Below are positions 1 to 9,560 of a stretch of DNA of 64,000 nt, piece by piece. The notes beneath the pieces were generated by a model. It was not told the origin of the DNA. It did not search any database and saw only the letters and a list, made by a program, of their open reading frames with translations. The translations under genes and the position numbers were made by a program. The DNA comes from Corythucha ciliata (Eukaryota > Arthropoda > Insecta > Hemiptera > Tingidae). The first letter of the stretch is position 1. Each line of letters starts with the position of its first letter. Location: positions 37,352,751 to 37,416,750 of the forward strand of contig CM075942.1 in the NCBI GenBank assembly GCA_038030265.1, in the 5' to 3' direction.

Positions 1-1417
1 AAGAAAGGTAGTGTGCCAGAGGCCAATGATAGAGGCAAAAGAAAAATCAACCAATTAGCAGCACGGATTCAGCAAGAAGATCCACGGGCCGCTCTGGGCG
101 GTCGTCTCGCCCGCATACCCCATAAACACACTTCCATCGAATCAACGGCGATAGACGTTTTTTCGTTAATGAGGACAGTTCATCGTAGAATCGACGTCAA
201 TTTTGCCTCGTACAGTAATGTTGATATATTAGCCATGATACGATATCGGTGTAACGTTGAGCTATCGATGTGTTTTATTCGACGTAAAATATTAGTTGAA
301 ATCAACTCGATGCAAATACGTTGTTCCATCGATGAAGATGCAACATCGTTATGACGTTGAGCTATAGACGTGTTTTATTCAACGTAGAATCGACATAGAA
401 TCTACGCTGAAGTCATTAACTATTGTTCCGACATCTGTAGCCTCTCAGGAAAAGTACATCTCATTTATGCGACCGCATCCACCCAGACTTACTACATAAT
501 TTTGAATGCAATCAACAAATTTTAAATACAATTTAGGCCGTGATACAAACCCCGCACCCCGGGTTCCATTAAACAAATCGTGACATAATTGCACTAGCTA
601 CTCGACATTCCTTAAAAACATTAATACAGGGTGATTCAGGAGGAATGTGTGCAAACTTGCACAGGTGATAGTGCGTACGTGGACGCACAAAAAACGTCAT
701 AGGGACGCATAGCCGAAAATGCTTTGGTTACAGATCATCAACATATTTAACAATCAATTTGGGGCCGTACAAGAGTGAGTCCACGACCCAATGAAGCAAT
801 TCATTCATGGTGATGTCGCTTACAGGGCACGAGAGTTTCCCCCCCCCATCTGAACCCCATCCAGCTGCCTGTACAAATCCCCATCCGGAGCACGAAAATA
901 TCCGTTCATCCTAACAAATACAAGAATTTCAAAAAATAATTCTTGGGGAATGTTAGTCAGGTTCTCAACCTCATTCCAGCGCCTCGTCAAAATATAAATC
1001 AAAATAAAAATGGGGCCCGACGTGAACAGACTGACTACATTAAAAGAAACCAAAAATTCCTCTTCGGTCACTCTAACAGAAGTTATTCTTTCACAAAATT
1101 CAAACGAATTTTTTACATTAAAATTAAAAGAGGAGCAACAATCCAACCGCGCTAAAACCGCAAACAGTGGTTTGTGTTTTCTGTTGAAGGCCATCGTCCC
1201 AATATAAAATCAAGCTGGTCCTTGAAAGGCTTCGGGATGACTACGAGGTGACGAGGTAAGCGCTCCGGGACGATCGTTCCACACGATCTTTATCCAGTCT
1301 TCCATCAGTTCACTTGTCGTCCTGCCATTGGCTTGCGCCCTGATGACGACATCAGTTGGAAACTTCTCCTTAGGAATGGTTTTTCGGTTGAAAATTATGT
1401 ACGGTGGCAGCTTATTC
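1..1417. repeat. Composite direct repeat, copy 1
   Basis: This stretch matches 12,558-13,962 almost base for base, with a 10-bp indel beside the ACAGGGTGATTC motif near 626 and a longer C-run near 840. It holds an apparently non-coding leader (1-620), a Tc1/mariner-type end motif, a Penelope-like reverse transcriptase fragment and the end of a pogo-like transposase fragment, all in the same order as copy 2. Homology stops inside the pogo fragment at 1,417, where copy 2 switches to unrelated sequence. The left edge is cut by the window. The open reading frame at 13-354 repeats in copy 2 but has no recognisable domain. Low divergence suggests a recent duplication or recent movement of the composite. 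Confidence 0.9.
730..1194 (-). pseudogene. Penelope-like reverse transcriptase fragment (copy 1)
   Basis: The minus-strand reading gives a Penelope-type reverse transcriptase core. Motif A reads SFNVVSLFT, where Penelope enzymes normally have Asp in place of the Asn. It is followed by a QLDGVQMGG turn equivalent to motif B. A longer C-run near 840 shifts the frame, so motif C is lost here; the other copy keeps it. There is no N-terminal part and no GIY-YIG endonuclease next to it. It is a dead fragment inside the duplicated composite. The family call is firm from motif order; the Asp-to-Asn change is read directly and is shared by both copies. Confidence 0.75.
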
Positions 1418-1560
1418 CCATCAGCAGTGTCGCACAGCATAACTGTCACCCTGTGCTTCTCGTATCCAGTGGTTTTGATTTTGACTTATTTGGCTCCGTT
1501 TTTCATTTATGGTACAATTCGGTGGCATGTCGAAATAAACCGGAGTCTCGTCTAATTTTT
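1210..1560 (-). pseudogene. pogo/Tigger-like DDE transposase fragment (copy 1)
   Basis: Minus-strand translation gives a run typical of the pogo/Tigger DDE_1 domain: a DETPVYFDMP block holding the first catalytic Asp, then TVMLCDTADGNKLPPYIIF, KEKFPTDVVIRAQ, and WIKIVWNDRPGAL. A frameshift near 1,500 separates the first block from the rest. The N-terminal DNA-binding region and the second and third catalytic residues are absent. It lies head to tail, same strand, directly upstream of the Penelope fragment. It is a transposase relic. Confidence 0.75.
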
Positions 1561-1785
1561 ATGCATGAGGAATGTCATGAAAATAAACTCTTTTTCTCGA
1601 TTCTTACTTTTCATAATATCGCAGTATGTTGAAAGCCATTCATTTTGAAAATGCACTTCATCTGTATCCTTCAAATTATTTTTTTTGTTCCTGAAAACCA
1701 CCTGGGACAAAAATGTCCCAATGGTAGCCTTCATCCATGCGTACTATTTTCATAATTTGTCGTTTGTGATTGGTAGGCTTACACA

Positions 1786-1908
1786 ATGCCTTCGTCGAAG
1801 AGGGAATACTCGAATGAAGGCATTGAAGCGTTATTGGATTCGGATGGAGATCCTTCCGACTTTCTTGGTTCGTTGAGTCGTGGCGAATCTGATTTTGTGA
1901 CTGAACCG
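1786..1908 (+). pseudogene. piggyBac-like transposase, N-terminal piece
   Basis: The ATG at 1,786 opens 41 codons of acidic, Ser-rich sequence (begins MPSSKREYSNEGIEALL), the usual style of piggyBac N-termini. The frame runs into the terminal repeat of an inserted element at 1,909. Skipping 1,909-3,450 returns to the same frame at 3,451, which also starts acidic. The intact protein would have been roughly 550 residues. Recognition depends on the downstream domain; alone this piece would not be assignable. Confidence 0.65.
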
Positions 1909-2054
1909 TAAAATCGGGTAATTAGGATCAGAAGTGTAATAAGGATCAAAACTTTACCTACACGATATTCGGTTCCTGGTAGCTAGTAGGTAGAAGTAAT
2001 TACGGAAATCGAGGGTTGCTTGGTTGTCTACTTCGATGGGAGTCCGCCATGATC

Positions 2055-2382
2055 CTTAAACGAGGTCAGTCAGGTTTATCAACGAAATTGTCTAGCTCAC
2101 GTAGTTTTTATTAAACCGGTTTTCGGCCTCTTAGGCCATTTTCAAGGATACAGTATCGTTGTTCATTGTTACACGAACCGTCATATTACCTTATTACGTC
2201 ATATTACCGGTATTATGACGGTTCGTGTAACAATGAACAACGATACTGTATCCTTGAAAATGGCCTAAGAGGCCGAAAACCGGTTTAATAAAAACTACGT
2301 GAGCTAGACAATTTCGTTGATAAACCTGACTGAACGCGGGAGCTCACTACCTCAAGCTTCAACATCCCAACTTAAACGAGGT
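2055..2382. mobile_element. Penelope-derived foldback with 12-bp target duplication
   Basis: CTTAAACGAGGT occurs at 2,055-2,066 and again at 2,371-2,382. Between them lie two inverted arms (2,067-2,190 and about 2,205-2,333) followed by a 37-base unpaired tail (2,334-2,370). The right arm carries a hairpin, TGGCC-TAAGA-GGCC, then GAAAACCGGTTTAATAAA, the arrangement seen at Penelope-like element ends. Inverted terminal copies, a short one-sided tail and a 12-bp target duplication together match Penelope-like elements. There is no coding sequence, so this is a minimal non-autonomous copy. Confidence 0.75.
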
Positions 2383-2660
2383 GTTGCAAGAGATTCCCAA
2401 CCGCCAAAACGCTTGGAGTGTTGTCACTCTTATAACGTGTTTTTGTGTACCACGGAAACTTCGTTCACCTTGGTTATGTTGTGATTATTTGAGACCGGCT
2501 TTTGCGTCAGGTGACAGTGATATTGTGTAGATAAGACCATCCACCAAAACTAATTTATATGATTAATTTATATAATTAATTGATATGACAAATTTATATG
2601 ATATTCCGGTTTTTACTCAATTTGAGGGCGTTCAAGTGGGGAGGAACCCGATCTTCCGCT

Positions 2661-2933
2661 CCTGGGGGTCAACCATGAGCTAGCGTTAAAAAATTAACGC
2701 AAGCGGTAACTAAGGACGCTCTATCACAAATGATGTTATAACGCCATAGATACCGTGTTTTGACGGTATTTTTACGCTAGCTCATGGTTGACCCCCTGGG
2801 GGTCAACCATGAGCTAGCGTTAAAAAATTAACGCAAGCGGTAACTAAGAACGCTCTATCACAAATAATGTTATAACGCCATAGATACCGCGATTTGACGG
2901 TATTTTTACGCTAGCTCATGGTTGACCCCCTGG
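2661..2933. mobile_element. Two tandem 129-bp MITEs with shared CCTGG duplications
   Basis: Two near-identical 129-bp units (2,666-2,794 and 2,800-2,928) each begin GGGTCAACCATGAGCTAGCG and end with its inverted copy. CCTGG occurs before, between and after them (2,661, 2,795, 2,929). This is what is expected when a second copy inserts into the target duplication of the first, or when a tandem arises by recombination. Each unit is almost self-complementary, so it would fold as a hairpin. There is no coding capacity. The units differ by only a few bases, so the event is recent. Confidence 0.85.
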
Positions 2934-3450
2934 AGTGTAATAAGAATCACCACATGCCTGGTTAGATATTTGAAGTTATTCCGTTTTTTTACGTTGAAAT
3001 GAAACTATTGACGCCTAATTGTGGTTTAAGTAAGCCAAAACGCTGATGTAAAGGAACTGTGATCCAGAAAACAAATTAGACCTAGTTAGTCAGCTTTTCC
3101 AAGTTTATTTTTCGTTTTTGTAATAACTTCGTTTTTCAGTGATATTTTGTGTTTTGGATTTTTTAAAACTCCAACTAATGATCCCTAATGGAAAGCAGAG
3201 GTTTAATAGTGGTTTTTGGTAGAAACTATTGGTGGTGATCCTTATTACCCCACCCGGAGGGTAATAAGGATCAGACCACAAAAATGCTTTTTTATGGTGT
3301 TCATGCAATGATAATTGAAAAGTTGAGGCATGAAACTGGTTCTTGGCTCAAGACTAAAATGAGAATCCAGTCCCCAAATTCTAAAAAAAATTATACGTGA
3401 TGGAATTTATCTTAGAAGATGAAAAGTGATCCTAATTACACGATTTTACG

Positions 3451-5009
3451 GAATCTGATGATAATTCGGACAATGAAGATGAAGACGAAACGCCCCTAGA
3501 CATTCATACTGTAAATTCTGTCCAGAGTTGTGGAAACCTTATTCCACCTGCCGTTCCAAATATCAACTTGGTGAAGGGGTCGTCGCCAAGTGGAATTTTC
3601 AATCCACGATTAACTCCCAGTGTTGATCGCCCGACACAATGGTTGGTGTCTACCACTGATTCGACGGACGAAATGGACTGCTTTCTTTTCATGTTCCCAC
3701 GAAGCCTGTTCATGTTCATCAGCCAGTGTAGTAACGAACGCCTTGAAATCTTGAGAAAAGCTCAAAAACAGGAAGCTGAAGAGAAGAAAAGAAAAGACCC
3801 TCCAGTAAATCCGACTGTGATTATCACGAAATTATGATTGTGATCGGTTGTATGCTCATTATGAGCATAAATAAACTTCCAGAAATTTCTGATTACTGGT
3901 CCCAAAATCCCTCCCTCGGGAACGGAGTAATCAAGAAAGCCATATCGAGAAATCGTTTTCAAACAATTGCCTCAAAAGTGTATTATAATTTCCCGGAGAA
4001 GACAGCAGACGCCTCTAAGACGTACTACATCGACGAGGTCGTTTCTTGCTTCAAGCAAACGTTTTCAAAAGCAAGGGATGACAGTCCGAACCAGTCTATT
4101 GACGAATCTATGGCAAAATTCTAGGGGCGATCTTCCCTAAAACAGTATATGCCTCTAAAGCCCATAAGAAGAGGAATCAAGGTGTGGGAGCGTTGTGACG
4201 CAAGAACTGGCTATACGTATGACGTAAACATCTACAGTGGCAAGGAAGATCGAGCAGATCCTGACTCTACGTTAGGAGAAAGAGTGGTCTCCAAACTTGT
4301 CACGACCGTCAAAAGAAACGACCAAACTCTCGTTTTTGACAAATTTTTTACAACTATCCGACTCTTGGAATCTGTTGACCTGCCTGCTGTAGGGACTTGC
4401 ATGAGTAACAGAAAAAATATGCCTAAATTTCAATTGCAATTGAAAAAAGGAGAGTACCAGCTTCTCACAACTTCAGGCGGACTTATTGCTGCGAGATGGC
4501 AAGACAGTAAAGATTTCGTAGTGTGCAGTAATTGCCATGACACAACTGTGTCAGTCGCCAAACGAAAGCAAAAGGACGGTTCAATATCTGAACTAACTTG
4601 CCCTGAAGCCATTTGTTTTTATGATAAATTCATGGGAGGGGTTGACCTGTCTGATCAGAAAGTTAGCTGTTATGATTTTGGAAGAAAGTCTCAGAAATGG
4701 TGGAGAAAGACGTTCTACAAGCTACTTTTAACTGCGTGTGTCAACGCCTTTATCATGTACAACGAAACCCATGGAAAGAATCAACAGCTCAAAGCCTTCC
4801 TAATCCCGCTAGCTGAACAGCTTATTCATGTCGGAAAACAACAAACGGCTGTGAAGCGACGGATGAACTGCGGCCGACCATCAAAACGTTCAAAAAAATG
4901 TTTTCGCTGCAGCGACAAAGATAAAAAAGAAACCAGAACCCAAACGGTAGGATCAAATTGTGAGATACTGTTGTGCCAAGCGTGTTTTACACCTTATCAT
5001 TCGCAATAA
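3451..5009 (+). pseudogene. piggyBac-like transposase, main body
   Basis: This is the DDE_Tnp_1_7 domain of a piggyBac transposase. The first part (3,451-3,838) is acidic and then enters the domain; a frameshift at about 3,830 moves reading to the frame that runs 3,834-5,009. Recognisable blocks are KLPEISDYWSQNP, SRNRFQTIASKVYYNFPEK, SIDESMAKF, MPLKPIRRGIKVWERCD, VFDKFFTT, MGGVDLSDQKVSCY and a C-terminal Cys-rich finger from KCFRCSDKDKK to LLCQACFTPYHSQ. A TAG at 4,122-4,124 stands where the family has a Lys codon just before GRSSLKQYMPLKP. It is therefore inactive: one frameshift, one nonsense codon and a 1.54-kb insertion, with the rest well preserved. The catalytic machinery would cut and paste at TTAA sites. 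Confidence 0.9.
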
Positions 5010-5405
5010 GTTTTCCATGAGTTTATGTTTTTCACCATTATCTTGAGTTTTCAGTTACCTTTTTTTAGTCTTGCTACTTTCTAGCTAGTCAATTCAGTAT
5101 TTTTTATATTATTATTATTATTATTATTTTTCCGAGAAATTTTAAGTAAGCTTACGTCAACCGATCTATACGTGATATTATTGTTGTCATACCTATGTTT
5201 TTGATTGAGGTGTCTTGTAATTTACAATAATTTTGAGCCAGCTGCGTTTGAAAACAAAAAACGAAAACACATTTTCCGTTCTCTGACTTTCTTTGAATGC
5301 CAAGGCCCGCTGTTGACAAAATACATTAAAGGTAAAAATTTCCCGTGGAAATTCAGACATTGAGGAATATTCAAGACATTTTGCTGATGGGAAATGGGCA
5401 TCATT

Positions 5406-5521
5406 CCAGAACCATTGGGACAAGTGGGATGCCCTACCAGAACCACTGGGACAAAACGGACACTCCTCCAGTAACAGAGGGACAAATGGGACAACTCTCC
5501 AGAACCACTGGGACAAATTAA
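5406..5521. repeat. 31-bp tandem repeats ending at TTAA (piggyBac right end)
   Basis: Four units start at 5,406, 5,437, 5,468 and 5,499, an exact 31-bp period, with the core CCAGAACCACTGGGACAA; the third unit is the most diverged. The last unit runs straight into TTAA at 5,518-5,521. Since piggyBac inserts at TTAA and this lies about 500 bp beyond its stop codon, it is best read as the right end with subterminal transposase-binding repeats. A related GGGACAAAAATGTCCC palindrome lies at about 1,707 on the left side, but no left TTAA was found. Confidence 0.65.
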
Positions 5522-8500
5522 CCCCACCCTTTCTCGTTAAACCTAAAATTACAAAAAAATCATTTGTGTCATTATGGGAACCACGTAAACCAATTTAAAC
5601 AGTTTATTTTATTTTTTTCGGTTTTCATAATAATTGGTAGTGAAAGGGTTAACGGAACTTCTGATAGATACACAACACACACTTCAAAAGTGAAGTTCAC
5701 GGATGACTCACAGAAAATGTTCAAAAACTCCCTAATGTCGTCATGAAACGGAAGAATCGGCCGCTTTATCCTTGTGCGGCGGGCGTCCGCCAGTGGCAGC
5801 TCGTGGCCTCTTGACGGTGTGGGGCACGTCATATTCATAAATATCATTTATTAAAAATCTCGGCGAGATAGCGGATTTTGTTTATGCTTTACATTTCAAT
5901 CATAGGCTGAATAGTAGTTCACGAATAGGAATTCGTTGAGTAGGTAAAAGCCAGAATGCCTTGAGGGAAAAGCTCGGGCTTCGGATAAATTATTTTTTAT
6001 CCTACTCGATGTGAAAACGCGTGCTTTCATGTCTCGCAACTGTCATGAAAATACGATTTTCATGTCTAGACATGAAAATTTTTGCCAAAATTTGTCACCA
6101 AGATGCGCTTCGGATAGCTATCGCATTTTGTTTCTTATTCTTGCAGGGGTTTTTCTCGTTGCCACGCAACGCACGCTCTCCTCGCTCCTCCACACCGACC
6201 GACGTTACAACTCACTGAGGCGTTGTCGTTTGTCTAGTTGCACTTTTATTTTGTATTTTGTCAAGTACAGATGGGCAAACGTTTTCTTTTTATTCCACCT
6301 TCCAGTTTTAAACTCACCTACTAATTTATTATTTTTTTCCTTCTTGCGGAGGTTAAAAAATCATGTGTACGCCTCGGCAGAAAGGCGTATTCCGGGCCTC
6401 AAAAAATGGTCAGCATCGACTGCGTCTCGGCTGTCCACTTTTTTTCTCGGCCCGGAAAAGTACGCCTTTCATACCTAGGTGTACAATATACTATGTTGGA
6501 CAACGTGCATACACAAGCGTTCACTAGGTATTGCCCTGCATGGCTATTTGAGAAAAACTCAAACCCGACACCACTTGGACGAGTCGAACCGCTCAGCTTT
6601 TGAAAAGGTGTCTACATTTCGAGTGCCGGATGGTTTGCCTTTTCCTTTACTTGCTGTCGGCGTCAAGTTTAGAGAAGGAGTCAATCGACCGAGATTCTTG
6701 ATCTCAATCCTCTGGAGAAAATACCAAGAGCTTGCAGCACTATTCATGCTTAAACTAACTTGAAACTGCGTACCTGTATTGCTGAATTAGCACACTTGTT
6801 CTCCTTTATTTAAATGTGAAATTTGAAACTGCGCACATTAAATGACTGAACCACCTCGCACAAATCACAAAGCGCACCTCGAAGGGAAGAAAAAAATACC
6901 GACACGACAACAATAAACAATACACCGACTGAAAACCGGCTGAAATCTAGAGAAGACCGAGAGGTTCCTTTTCCCTCTTATCACTACTAGACAACGTTTT
7001 TCTACTCCTCATACTAAACCCAGCTTAATGAAACGTCAACCCTTCTACAAAGAGTAGAAGTTGTCGAACGCTTATTTCCAGTTCCACAGGGAGGGAATAG
7101 AGCCTTTTGCGCACCCAATTTTCTGCGCGTTCGGGGCACAGGACCACACTGGAAATATTCATTTGTCCCTTGAAATATATGGTGGTTTCTCTTCTACCAA
7201 GAACGGTTGAATCTCCGCCTGTTGGAAGCAAAATGAGAAGGTAATTTCTGAAAATTTCAAAAAAGAAGCTAACTTTTTATTTATTTTTTCTGGAATTTCT
7301 AATTTTTCTGAATTCATTTTGCCCTTTTTTCTTCGTTTTTTTTTTTTTTGCATATTTTTTGGGTCCTATTTTTGGTGGGGCGTGTGGCCCCCCCCCCCTA
7401 GTGCCCGAGCCCCTGGACCCCCCCACAAAAATATAGCGTATGATAGGTTGCTCTAGGTGTGATGACTTATTAGGTCGGCTCATTTCTATTTAAGAGCAAA
7501 TTAAATGAATGAACCGGGGCAGATGATGGAGATCGGAATAACTCCACGGGACTTTTCGAAAGCAAAATAACTCTTTCAGGACTTTCTAAACCCCTCTTTC
7601 TAATGCCCACACAATAATAAAATTGTACATCGACGTGGCAAAAGAACAACAAAATAATGAGGTACGAGTAAATGTTCAGTAAATGCCCGTCTAGTAAATG
7701 TTCAATGTTATATTTCTGGTATTTCATTATTTTGCTGTTAACGTTGCAAAACAACAAAAAACACGGCGCTACAAAGGAAGCGGTTTATGGGCAGTGTAAA
7801 GCACGGATACATGCTCATCTTCTACTTGCTTAAGTTTGCCAGCGTAACGCTCGACTTTACATGACCAAGCCTAAGTATAGCTGATTTCGTACGAACAAAC
7901 TTGCTTGTGTAGCAGAAAATTAAAGTTTGACGGAAGTCCTCAGTCCATATTGGTCATTTTTATAACAATGCAAGGTGGCAAAAATATGTTCTTGAAGGAT
8001 TCGTTTCAATAAATTGAATACTCTTCGACTTTTTTTTCTGGGAACTATCCTTAGGAACTAAAGGCAAAGTGAATACGAGCAAAAGAGTAAAACATTGCAG
8101 AAAATGGCGTTTTTTAACCAAATTTTTCAATTTTCCCGAAGTTGCAAACTATCACGAATAAAATGTAGTCTTTGGGGGGAAATGTTAGGGAAATCTTGTT
8201 GCCTACTCATCCAAAATGAAGGTCCTTCGCGCAATGACATACAGGGACCGAGATAATTGGGAAACACTCATAACAGTGACCTTTTCGGCGGCACCTTGCA
8301 GCCCGCCGCTCCCATCGGACGGACTTTTACTATGCTTACCTTCCAACTACCCCAAACACAGTTGAAAAATAAAAATGCACTAAACCGACCTGTCGTCTAC
8401 AGAATTCATTGACCGGACTATTAACAAATGGGTCATTTCTTGTTTGCAGGTCAACTGACGAATAAAAAAAAAACAACAAAAAAAATAAATAAATAAAAAA

Positions 8501-8827
8501 TAAAAAAAAAACACCGAGGACGTCATCAACCGTGTGAAAGAGTTTGCTTTGTCGGAGCACCATTATTTCAAGTAAGTTGGAACTGTGGGTATTTCTTGCT
8601 TATCGTAGTTTGCGTATTCAGGAAGAATACTAATACATATCAATATCTCTTCATGAGGGAAATGAATCTCTATTACTTTAAAACATTTATATATTTCATT
8701 ATTTAGATATTGAACTATTAAATTCCGATTAGAATAAAGAAGAGATAAAGAAAAAGAAGAGTATCGCTGCCCCATCCCTCCAAGTCAAATCTCACGATAT
8801 CACTACATGCTTCGTTCCCTGTTCAGT
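5522..8827. other. No gene recognised; one small hairpin
   Basis: No family could be recognised on either strand. The one structure is an inverted repeat at about 6,380-6,469: AAAGGCGTATTCCGGGCC and its reverse complement, separated by about 40 bases, which may be a short MITE. G/C runs near 7,390 and A-rich runs near 8,470 are low complexity. Open frames here are short and show no domain. Confidence 0.5.
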
Positions 8828-9130
8828 TATTCATTCTGAATAATCCATGCCCATCCTCAGGAAAAAATTTACTACCTAATTCAAACTTTTTTCTTGTATT
8901 AACATGTCTAAGATTCGATTTCTGGAATGTCCGTCCGTACAAACTCGTTATTTCGCATTTAAACTCCATTTAGGATCTAGTCAGCCCTAACATCTCGTCA
9001 GGTTGATCAACTAACTTTCTGGGTTTTTATGAGTTGAAATCGGTTCAAAATAGGTAATTTCAAAGATATGAGATCATAGGTGCGTGTGAGTGTCGATTTT
9101 TGTGTCAATTCAAGTATGGGTGTCAGACCA
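8828..9130 (+). repeat. B-family terminal-hairpin repeat, copy 1
   Basis: It begins with the hairpin TTATTCATTCTGAATAA, then about 70 bases later reads ACATGTCTAAGATTCGATTT, TGTCCGTCCG, and a stretch matching copies at 29,385-29,650, 42,238-42,660 and (minus strand) 57,045-57,243. All copies share the blocks ACTCCATTTRGGRYCTAG, CCTAACATCT and a block ending GATCATAGG. No open reading frame is shared between copies. This is a dispersed, probably non-autonomous element of unknown class. Confidence 0.7.
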
Positions 9131-9149
9131 GCAGCATCAAAAATCACGT

Positions 9150-9560
9150 CTGATGTGAACACGTATGGGGCAAATGCCCCAGGCAGCGCCAGCAGATGAT
9201 TATATTCGTATTCAGCTTCATAAAATTTATTAATGAGACCAGTTACATGTTCATGTTCTTGCGATTAAATCGCGTTGCTAAGGCTAGTTTGGCTTGCGAA
9301 CGAGGGCAAATGCTCCAGGCAGGCGCCGTCAGATTCCTTTTTTTTGTATTCAGCTCCATAAAACCTGTCGAATGAGACCAGTTTCAGAACTACACTTTCC
9401 GGTTAATCATAATTTCCCAAATTCATGGAGTTTGACTGGCCACCGAGGGCAATGACCCAGGCAGACACCAGCAGACGATCAAACGATCGTATTCGTATTC
9501 AGCTCCATAAAATCTGTCGAATGAGACCAGTTTCAGGACTACGTTCTTCCGGTTAAATTC
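9150..9560. repeat. Old three-copy tandem repeat, about 137-bp period
   Basis: Three diverged units start near 9,168, 9,300 and 9,441. Each has GGGCAAATGCCCCAGGCAG-like sequence, then CAG-rich sequence, then TATTCAGCTCCATAAAATC, GAATGAGACCAGTTTCA. Copy divergence is high, so this is an old duplication. No coding frame persists across units. Confidence 0.6.

Larger units (their letters stand above)
1909..3448. mobile_element. 1.54-kb TIR element inserted in piggyBac gene
   Basis: The ends are inverted copies of TAAAATCGKGTAATTAGGAT (22 bp counting the last CA, one mismatch). A CG dinucleotide sits on both sides, and removing the element plus one CG restores the piggyBac frame. Inside, TAATAAGGATC-like stretches recur near 1,940 and 3,250, a possible transposase-binding repeat. 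No transposase gene is visible; much of the interior is two later insertions (2,067-2,370 and 2,666-2,928). I read it as a non-autonomous DNA transposon. The superfamily is not clear: a 2-bp duplication would suggest a Tc1/mariner relative, but the site is CG rather than TA. Confidence 0.75.

Noticed and set aside
5406..5517. Regular repeats as a CRISPR-like array
   Set aside because: Units abut with no unique spacers, the repeats vary, and the genome is eukaryotic.
5193..5527. Open frames with repeated Trp/Gly/Ser blocks
   Set aside because: They are translations of the 31-bp tandem repeats at the piggyBac end, not a protein gene.
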